Source of the DNA: Bacillus sp. sid0103
GTDB taxonomy: Bacteria; Bacillota; Bacilli; Bacillales_B; DSM-18226
Reading direction: 5' to 3'
DNA length: 63,798 nucleotides
NCBI RefSeq assembly: GCF_019219025.1
Contig: NZ_JAHUWN010000034.1
Location: 1 to 63,798 of the forward strand
A program made the position numbers and the translations under genes. How positions within the stretch are numbered: position 1 is the first letter of the stretch; each line of letters opens with the position of its first letter. Below, piece by piece: positions 58,303 through 63,798 of this stretch. The notes below the pieces were generated by a model that saw only the letters and a list, made by a program, of their open reading frames with translations, had not been told where the DNA came from and did not search any database.

Positions 58303-59673
58303 ATGGATAAGCTTTTTAGGCTGAAAAAAATAATAAGTAATGAAAATAATAGAACGATACTAAATAATACATTAGGAGCTTTTGTAGTTAGAGGCGGAGC
58401 ATTACTTATATCATTATTCACTTTGCCTGCGTATATAAGATATTTTGATAATCAACAAATACTTGGTTTGTGGTTTACCATTTTATCAGTTTTAATATGG
58501 GTACTTACATTTGATTTAGGAATTGGAAATGGACTAAGAAATCACTTAGTGCATGCATTAGTAAATAAGGATCACTTGCTGGCAAAAAAGTATATATCAT
58601 CCGCATATATTGTTATCGGAATACTGGTATTATTTATATCGTGCTTTTCAACAGTAATATTTAGATTTATAAATTGGAATGCAGTATTTAACATATCTAC
58701 AAGTATTGTTTCTAAGGAAACACTAAACATTACAGTATGTATAGTATTTGGTGGAATAATGCTACAATTCTTACTTAAGCTAATAACGTCTATACTATAT
58801 GCAATGCAAAAATCTGCTCTAACTAATTTATTAAGCTTACTTAATAGTATTATTATCTTAGGATATGTTTTACTAGCAAAGTCTTCAGATATATCAACTA
58901 ATTTAATTTCATTGGCAATTGTAAATGTTTTAGCAGTAAATATACCATTATTATTAACTACTATAATAGTTTTCTCAACAAAGTTAAAAGACTCTAAGCC
59001 AAACATAAATTATTTTGGGAAAAAATATGCAAGAGAAGTAATGAAGTTGGGTGTTACTTTCTTTTGGGTTCAAATAATGTATATGATTTTAACAACAACA
59101 AATGAATTTCTAATTACATGGCTAACTGGAAGTAAAATGGTCGTGGAATATCAAATATATAATAAACTGTTTACTTTAATAGGTACTATTTTCACTTTGG
59201 CATTAACTCCTATTTGGTCAGCTGTTACAAAGGCTCTCTCTGAAAAAAATTATGAATGGATTAATAAACTTTATAGAACACTAAATTTAATGGCTCTATT
59301 AGCTGTTATATGTGAATTTGGTATGATACCATTTTTGCAATTTGGAATAAACTTATGGCTTGGAGACAATGCGATACAGGTGAATTATTTATATGCTACA
59401 GTCTTTGCTTTATCTGGCAGCATTTTTATTTGGAATGGAGTATTATCTAGTATTGCTAATGGAATTGGTGAATTAAAAACACAAAGTGTTTATTTTACTA
59501 TAGGTGCAATTATTAAAATACCTATTGCATGGACTCTTGTTATGATTTTTGATTCATGGATAGGTATTGTAGTGGCCGATATTATTGCTATGAGCTTGTA
59601 TTGTATTATACAACCAATATGGTTAAAAAAGTATTTGGATAAAAAAGAATTAGGAGATGAGAATTATGTTTAA
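58303..59673 (+). CDS. Wzx-type oligosaccharide flippase
   Basis: A 456-aa protein, about 12 to 14 membrane helices, with LGAFVVRGGALLISLFTLPA at the N-terminus and GIGNGLRNHLVHALV and QIYNKLFTLIGTIF, the polysaccharide-transporter (MOP) family pattern. It turns lipid-linked repeat units to the outside for the polymerase at 56105. The gene is strikingly AT-rich. It ends overlapping the capE reading region. Confidence 0.9.
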   Translation: MDKLFRLKKIISNENNRTILNNTLGAFVVRGGALLISLFTLPAYIRYFDNQQILGLWFTILSVLIWVLTFDLGIGNGLRNHLVHALVNKDHLLAKKYISSAYIVIGILVLFISCFSTVIFRFINWNAVFNISTSIVSKETLNITVCIVFGGIMLQFLLKLITSILYAMQKSALTNLLSLLNSIIILGYVLLAKSSDISTNLISLAIVNVLAVNIPLLLTTIIVFSTKLKDSKPNINYFGKKYAREVMKLGVTFFWVQIMYMILTTTNEFLITWLTGSKMVVEYQIYNKLFTLIGTIFTLALTPIWSAVTKALSEKNYEWINKLYRTLNLMALLAVICEFGMIPFLQFGINLWLGDNAIQVNYLYATVFALSGSIFIWNGVLSSIANGIGELKTQSVYFTIGAIIKIPIAWTLVMIFDSWIGIVVADIIAMSLYCIIQPIWLKKYLDKKELGDENYV

Positions 59674-60703
59674 TAATAAAACCTTATTAATAACAGGCGG
59701 TACTGGTTCTTTCGGTAATGCTGTGATGGAAAGATTCCTCGATACTGATATAAAAGAAATTCGTATTTTCTCTCGTGATGAAAAAAAGCAAGATGATATG
59801 AGAAAACATTATAAAAATGACAAACTTAAATTTTATATTGGAGATGTTAGAGACTTAGCAAGTGTTAAAAATGCTATGCATGGAGTAGATTATATTTTTC
59901 ATGCTGCAGCATTAAAGCAAGTTCCATCATGCGAGTTCTTCCCTCTTGAAGCCGTAAAAACTAATGTGATGGGTACAGACAATGTATTAACAGCTGCTAT
60001 TGATTATGGAGTAAAAAAAGTAATTTGCCTTTCAACAGACAAAGCAGCTTATCCAATTAATGCGATGGGTATTTCAAAAGCAATGATGGAAAAGGTATTT
60101 GTCGCTAAATCCAAAACTGTCGATCCAGATAGAACCCTCATTTGTGGAACTAGATATGGTAATGTGATGGCTTCACGTGGTTCAGTTATTCCGTTATTTA
60201 TTGAGCAAATTAAAAGTGGGCACCCTTTAACAGTAACAGACCCTAATATGACAAGGTTTTTAATGAGTTTAGAAGACGCAGTTGAGTTAGTGGTATTTGC
60301 TTTTCAAAATGCTGAGGCAGGAGATATTATGGTTCAAAAGTCTCCAGCTAGTACCATTGGTGACCTTGCATTAGCTGTAAAGGCACTGTTTAATGCTGAC
60401 AATGAAATTAAAGTAATTGGAACTCGTCATGGGGAAAAGCGTTATGAAACACTACTTACCAAAGAGGAATATGTAGTAGCAGAAGATCTAGGTGGTTTCT
60501 TTAGAGTTCCTGCTGACCAAAGAGATCTTAATTACGATAAATATTTTGCAGATGGAGATAAAAAGCTTACTACTGTAGAAGAGTATAATTCGGATAATAC
60601 ACAAATCCTTAATATAGAACAAATTAAAGAATTATTACTTGAGTTAGATTATGTTCAAAACGAGCTTAAAGAATGGAATAAAAAGATTCACGTGATGAAC
60701 TAG
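59666..60703 (+). CDS. capE: UDP-GlcNAc 4,6-dehydratase/5-epimerase CapE (FnlA)
   Basis: A 345-aa protein: TLLITGGTGSFGNAVMERFL, DVRDLASVKNAM, HAAALKQVPSCEFFP, the catalytic STDKAAYPINAMGISKAMME (Met in place of Tyr in YxxxK) and GTRYGNVMASRGSVIPLF. First enzyme to UDP-N-acetyl-L-fucosamine. ATG at 59666 with TTAGGAGATG upstream, overlapping the flippase end by 8 bp. Followed directly by capF and capG. Confidence 0.93.
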   Translation: MFNNKTLLITGGTGSFGNAVMERFLDTDIKEIRIFSRDEKKQDDMRKHYKNDKLKFYIGDVRDLASVKNAMHGVDYIFHAAALKQVPSCEFFPLEAVKTNVMGTDNVLTAAIDYGVKKVICLSTDKAAYPINAMGISKAMMEKVFVAKSKTVDPDRTLICGTRYGNVMASRGSVIPLFIEQIKSGHPLTVTDPNMTRFLMSLEDAVELVVFAFQNAEAGDIMVQKSPASTIGDLALAVKALFNADNEIKVIGTRHGEKRYETLLTKEEYVVAEDLGGFFRVPADQRDLNYDKYFADGDKKLTTVEEYNSDNTQILNIEQIKELLLELDYVQNELKEWNKKIHVMN

Positions 60704-60719
60704 AGGGTGGAATTAATTG

Positions 60720-61829
60720 ATGAATATTCTTGTTACCGGAGCGAAAGGTTTTGTAGGAAAAAACCTCATTGCTGAACTTAGAAATAAAGGATATAACAAT
60801 ATCTTTGAATTTACTAGAGAAAGTGATCCTTCATTACTTGAAAAATATACAAAAGAATGTGATTTTGTATTTCATTTAGCTGGAGTAAACAGGCCTAAAG
60901 ATGAAAATGAATTTATGGAAGGCAATTTTGGTTTAACTTCTCAATTACTAGAACTACTAAAGAAGCATGGCAATAAGGCTCCTGTACTTATTACTTCCTC
61001 TATTCAGGCAGAAAAGGATAATCCTTATGGTAGAAGTAAAAAAGCTGGAGAAGATTTATTATTTAATTATTACAGAGAAACTGATGCAAAAGTCTATGTC
61101 TATAGACTAGCAAACTTATTTGGAAAGTGGAGCAAACCTAACTATAATACTGTGGTGGCTACATTTTGTTATAATATAGCTAGAGGCTTAGATATCCAGA
61201 TGAACAAACCAGATGCAGAGCTTAATCTATGTTATATAGACGATGTATTAGAAGAGTTTTTTAGAGCTTTAGAGGGAAATCCAACTATTCAAAATAATTA
61301 CTGTGATGTACCTGTAACACATAAGATTAAACTTGGAGAGCTAGCTAATCTTATAAACAGCTTTAAAGAAAGCAGAATAAATTTAAGTATTCCAAATATG
61401 GAAGACGCTCTAACCAAGAAGCTTTATAGTACTTATTTAAGCTTTTTACCGGAAGATAAGTTTTCTTATGATCTTAAAATGAATTGTGATCAAAGAGGAT
61501 CATTTACAGAATTTATTAGAACCTCTGAAAGAGGTCAAGTTTCTGTAAATGTTTCAAAACCTGGAATCACAAAAGGTAATCATTGGCATCATACTAAAAA
61601 TGAAAAATTCTTAGTTGTCAGTGGAGAAGGATTAATTAGGTTTAGAAAGATTGGTGCAGATGAAATTATTGAATATAGAGTGAGTGGGGAAAAGTTACAA
61701 GTTGTTGATATTCCAACTGGATATACTCACTCCATTGTCAATGTAGGAAATAATGATTTAGTTACAGTAATGTGGGTAAATGAGTGCTTTGATCCAGAAA
61801 AGCCAGATACTTATTATGTAGAGGTGTAG
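60720..61829 (+). CDS. capF: NADPH reductase with cupin domain CapF (FnlB)
   Basis: A 369-aa bifunctional enzyme: N-terminal SDR reductase (ILVTGAKGFVGKNLIAEL; catalytic Y-G-R-S-K in NPYGRSKKAGEDLL) and a C-terminal cupin (GITKGNHWHHTKNEKFLVVS and GYTHSIVNVG) with zinc-binding histidines. It makes UDP-L-6-deoxy-talose-type NAc from the CapE product, the second step to UDP-FucNAc. AGGGTGG upstream of the ATG at 60720. Confidence 0.94.
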   Translation: MNILVTGAKGFVGKNLIAELRNKGYNNIFEFTRESDPSLLEKYTKECDFVFHLAGVNRPKDENEFMEGNFGLTSQLLELLKKHGNKAPVLITSSIQAEKDNPYGRSKKAGEDLLFNYYRETDAKVYVYRLANLFGKWSKPNYNTVVATFCYNIARGLDIQMNKPDAELNLCYIDDVLEEFFRALEGNPTIQNNYCDVPVTHKIKLGELANLINSFKESRINLSIPNMEDALTKKLYSTYLSFLPEDKFSYDLKMNCDQRGSFTEFIRTSERGQVSVNVSKPGITKGNHWHHTKNEKFLVVSGEGLIRFRKIGADEIIEYRVSGEKLQVVDIPTGYTHSIVNVGNNDLVTVMWVNECFDPEKPDTYYVEV

Positions 61830-61834
61830 AACTA

Positions 61835-62959
61835 ATGGATAAGCTTAAAGTTATGACAGTAGTAGGAACAAGGCCAGAAATTATTAGATTATCAGCCGTT
61901 ATTAATAAATTAGAACAATCCGATGCTATTGAGCACATATTGGTGCATACAGGGCAAAATTATGACTATGAATTAAATGAGGTTTTTTTCAATGACTTTA
62001 ATCTTAAAAAACCTGACTATTTCCTAAATGCAGCTGTCGGAACAGCAGTTGAAACTATTGGTAATATACTTATTAAAATAGATCCAATTATGGAAGAAGT
62101 AAAACCAGATGCTTTCTTAGTTCTTGGAGATACTAATAGCTGTTTATGTGCATTAGTGGCTAAGAAAAAACATATACCAATTTTTCACATGGAAGCAGGA
62201 AATAGATGCTTTGATCAAAGGGTCCCAGAAGAGACTAATAGAAAAATAGTTGATCACATTTCAGATATTAACTTAACCTACAGTGATATAGCTAGAGAGT
62301 ATTTACTGAGAGAAGGTCTCCCTGCTGATAGAATAATTAAAACTGGCAGCCCAATGTTTGAAGTACTTAATTCAAAAAAAGAGGACATTGAACAATCTGA
62401 AGTGTTAGAAAAGCTTGGTTTAAAAGAAGGAAAATACTTTGTAATTTCTGCACATCGAGAAGAAAATATTAATTCAGATGTTAACTTCCTAAATTTAGTT
62501 TCAAGTCTAAATGCTATTGCAGAAAAATATGAAATACCAGTTATTGTGAGTACACATCCTCGAACTAGAAAGATGATAGAAGAAAAAAATGTTGTCTTTA
62601 ATCCTTATATAACTTTAATGAAACCACTTGGATTTTCTGAGTATGTAAAATTACAAATGAAAGCAAAAGCGGTCCTGAGTGATAGTGGGACAATAAGTGA
62701 AGAATCGTCTATACTTGGATTTAGAGCACTTAATATAAGACAAGCCCATGAAAGACCAGAGGCAATGGAAGAAGCGTCAGTAATGATGGTTGGCCTAGAA
62801 AAAGATAGAATTTTACAAGGTTTAGAAGTACTAGAGACACAAGAGAAAGATACATTAATAACTGTAGCAGATTATAGTATGCCGAATGTATCAGATAAGG
62901 TACTTAGGATAATATTATCATATACAGACTATGTGAATAGAACTGTATGGGGAAAGTAA
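61835..62959 (+). CDS. capG: UDP-sugar 2-epimerase CapG (FnlC)
   Basis: A 374-aa non-hydrolysing 2-epimerase: VGTRPEIIRLSAVINKLE, HTGQNYDYELN, HMEAGNRCFDQRVPEETNRK, SAHREENIN and SDSGTISEESSILGF. It finishes UDP-N-acetyl-L-fucosamine. The N-R-C-F-D-Q motif distinguishes it from MnaA-type UDP-GlcNAc epimerases (which have AGLRT). Last gene of the locus, 5 bp after capF, followed by a terminator. Confidence 0.94.
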   Translation: MDKLKVMTVVGTRPEIIRLSAVINKLEQSDAIEHILVHTGQNYDYELNEVFFNDFNLKKPDYFLNAAVGTAVETIGNILIKIDPIMEEVKPDAFLVLGDTNSCLCALVAKKKHIPIFHMEAGNRCFDQRVPEETNRKIVDHISDINLTYSDIAREYLLREGLPADRIIKTGSPMFEVLNSKKEDIEQSEVLEKLGLKEGKYFVISAHREENINSDVNFLNLVSSLNAIAEKYEIPVIVSTHPRTRKMIEEKNVVFNPYITLMKPLGFSEYVKLQMKAKAVLSDSGTISEESSILGFRALNIRQAHERPEAMEEASVMMVGLEKDRILQGLEVLETQEKDTLITVADYSMPNVSDKVLRIILSYTDYVNRTVWGK

Positions 62960-62982
62960 TAGGTAAAGTGTATATATTTATA

Positions 62983-63018
62983 AACCAAGCTGATTCTTTT
63001 ATCGGCTTGGTTTTTTTT
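62983..63018 (+). terminator. Terminator of the exopolysaccharide locus
   Basis: AACCAAGC pairs with GCTTGGTT, followed by seven Ts. Confidence 0.88.
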
Positions 63019-63200
63019 ATAGTCTTATCCTAAGCGTCGTTACACCACGAGATCTGTGTAATAATCTAATGTGACAAACATGAAACTATGGAAACGTGGT
63101 GGCTTTAGCGAGATGGTTTCTGTGCGTTTCACAGACATTTTTGGGAGAAACCATTAAATCCCGTGCCTGTCACGCCCCGGATTTTGTCGACGATTGATAG

Positions 63201-63380
63201 GCTTTTGATGAATTTAAAATGTTAGAATGATATTTCCATCATACTTTTCCTGTTGAAGAATACTATCCCTGGAGCAACTTTTATCTATATAAGTATCCCA
63301 GATGGGTACCGCTGCTATTTATAAATATGGATTGCCTATTAGACTATTATGAAGGAGTAGTAGAACAGAGGAGAGAGTAG
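63201..63380 (+). pseudogene. Gene relic with in-frame stop
   Basis: The frame reads AFDEFKMLE, TGA, YFHHTFPVEEYYPWSNFYLY, then YPRWVPLLFINMDCLLDYY and ends EQRRE-stop. Protein-like composition rich in Tyr, Trp and Pro, but interrupted and without a start. The region 63019-63200 has only the GTGCCTGTCACGCC word at 63163, similar to the REP-like palindromes. Confidence 0.4.
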
Positions 63381-63435
63381 TACTGCGATAGTATATTTGC
63401 AAATTGAGTGCCACTGATTCCGAACGATAAATACA

Positions 63436-63471
63436 TAAAAAACCATGCTATTGTTCATTCCAGCATGGCTT
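63436..63471 (-). terminator. Minus-strand terminator behind a relic
   Basis: AGCCATGCT pairs with AGCATGGT; T-run on the minus strand. Confidence 0.7.
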
Positions 63472-63505
63472 TAATGTCTCTGGTATTATCTCGGATACGC
63501 ATCCA

Positions 63506-63676
63506 TCAATTCACGTAAATCTTGTAGGGCAGTTCTACACTATCTTCTTTATTTTCATGAAATCCAGTTCCTTCTAAATAATAGTGGTGAAGATAGGAAT
63601 TATTTGCGAAGCTTTTGTAGCCTTCAGGAACTGTGAAAACTTCTACAGTAAATGTCAAACTATTGTCTATGTGTAA
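63506..63676 (-). pseudogene. C-terminal relic of a minus-strand gene
   Basis: The frame reads IDNSLTFTVEVFTVPEGYKS, then HHYYLEGTGFHENKED and ends LPYKIYVN-stop, followed by a terminator. A TGA lies just upstream and there is no ribosome site. Probably a beta-rich secreted or coat-like protein remnant. Confidence 0.4.
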
Positions 63677-63678
63677 TC

Positions 63679-63790
63679 AACGGTGATAAAATCCCTAATA
63701 ACAACGGTTCCAAATTCCCCTAAAATAACGGAGAATTAGTTTCGATACTAGATAAATCGGAGTGGAGAAACTAATGATCAAGATTGGGGA
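63679..63790. repeat. Nested inverted repeats and AACGG words at the window edge
   Basis: AACGG words begin at 63679, 63703 and 63727 (24-bp spacing). ATTAGTTTC (about 63735) is mirrored by GAAACTAAT (about 63766), and TTCCCC (about 63715) by GGGGAA (about 63785). The structure is cut by the window edge. Confidence 0.4.
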
Positions 63791-63798
63791 ATTTTTTA

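Overview
The window reads as chromosomal DNA of a low-GC, endospore-forming Bacillaceae (Bacillus or Neobacillus type). The evidence is the spore-coat laccase CotA, a CotD-like coat protein, YmaF, a cluster of tiny YjcZ-type proteins, YjaZ, TcyP, LysM/NlpC-P60 wall hydrolases, a KinB-like orphan kinase and the YwqC-YwqD-YwqE tyrosine-phosphorylation module. GGAGG-type ribosome sites and frequent TTG/GTG starts fit this. There are no rRNA, tRNA, CRISPR or intact insertion-sequence genes.

Layout. 1-8 kb: SWIM zinc-finger protein, a secreted NPCBM-type protein, two overlooked paralogous 45-aa genes, small coat-like and membrane proteins, a secreted DUF3298 protein. 8-15 kb: cotA, a LysM/SH3 surface protein, GNAT, LysE exporter, cotD, and an ArsR-regulated pair of AHSA1/SRPBCC genes. 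15-19 kb: divergent MFS efflux pump and TetR regulator, then a decayed partial copy of the 12.8-14.4 kb locus including a chimeric AHSA1 pseudogene. 19-26.5 kb: YjaZ, methyltransferase, YitT, a repeat-built acidic protein, and a duplicated cassette of YjcZ-type micro-genes ending in ymaF. 27-45 kb: mixed housekeeping and accessory genes (GNATs, sensor kinase, LysM-NlpC/P60 endopeptidase, XRE regulator, PsiE, MBL hydrolase, tcyP, a 1006-aa repeat-bearing surface protein, three CBO0543-type membrane genes of which one is frameshifted).

45.9-63 kb is one exopolysaccharide/capsule locus on the + strand. It holds the chain-length regulator, BY-kinase and phosphatase (ywqCDE), an EpsC-type 4,6-dehydratase, an initiating sugar transferase, several glycosyltransferases, a DUF1919 protein, a Wzy-like polymerase, a Wzx flippase and CapE-CapF-CapG for UDP-N-acetyl-L-fucosamine. 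An intrinsic terminator-like hairpin sits inside the locus just before epsC, where Bacillus eps operons carry an antitermination RNA. The downstream flank contains only gene remnants.

The most unusual signal is a set of at least nine intergenic arrays of short words. Each array has its own 8-11-nt core, but nearly all share the same spacing of 21 bp (20-21 bp, two helical turns). Two arrays are block copies of each other. A separate array of about 52-bp hairpin units abuts one of them and shows compensatory base changes.
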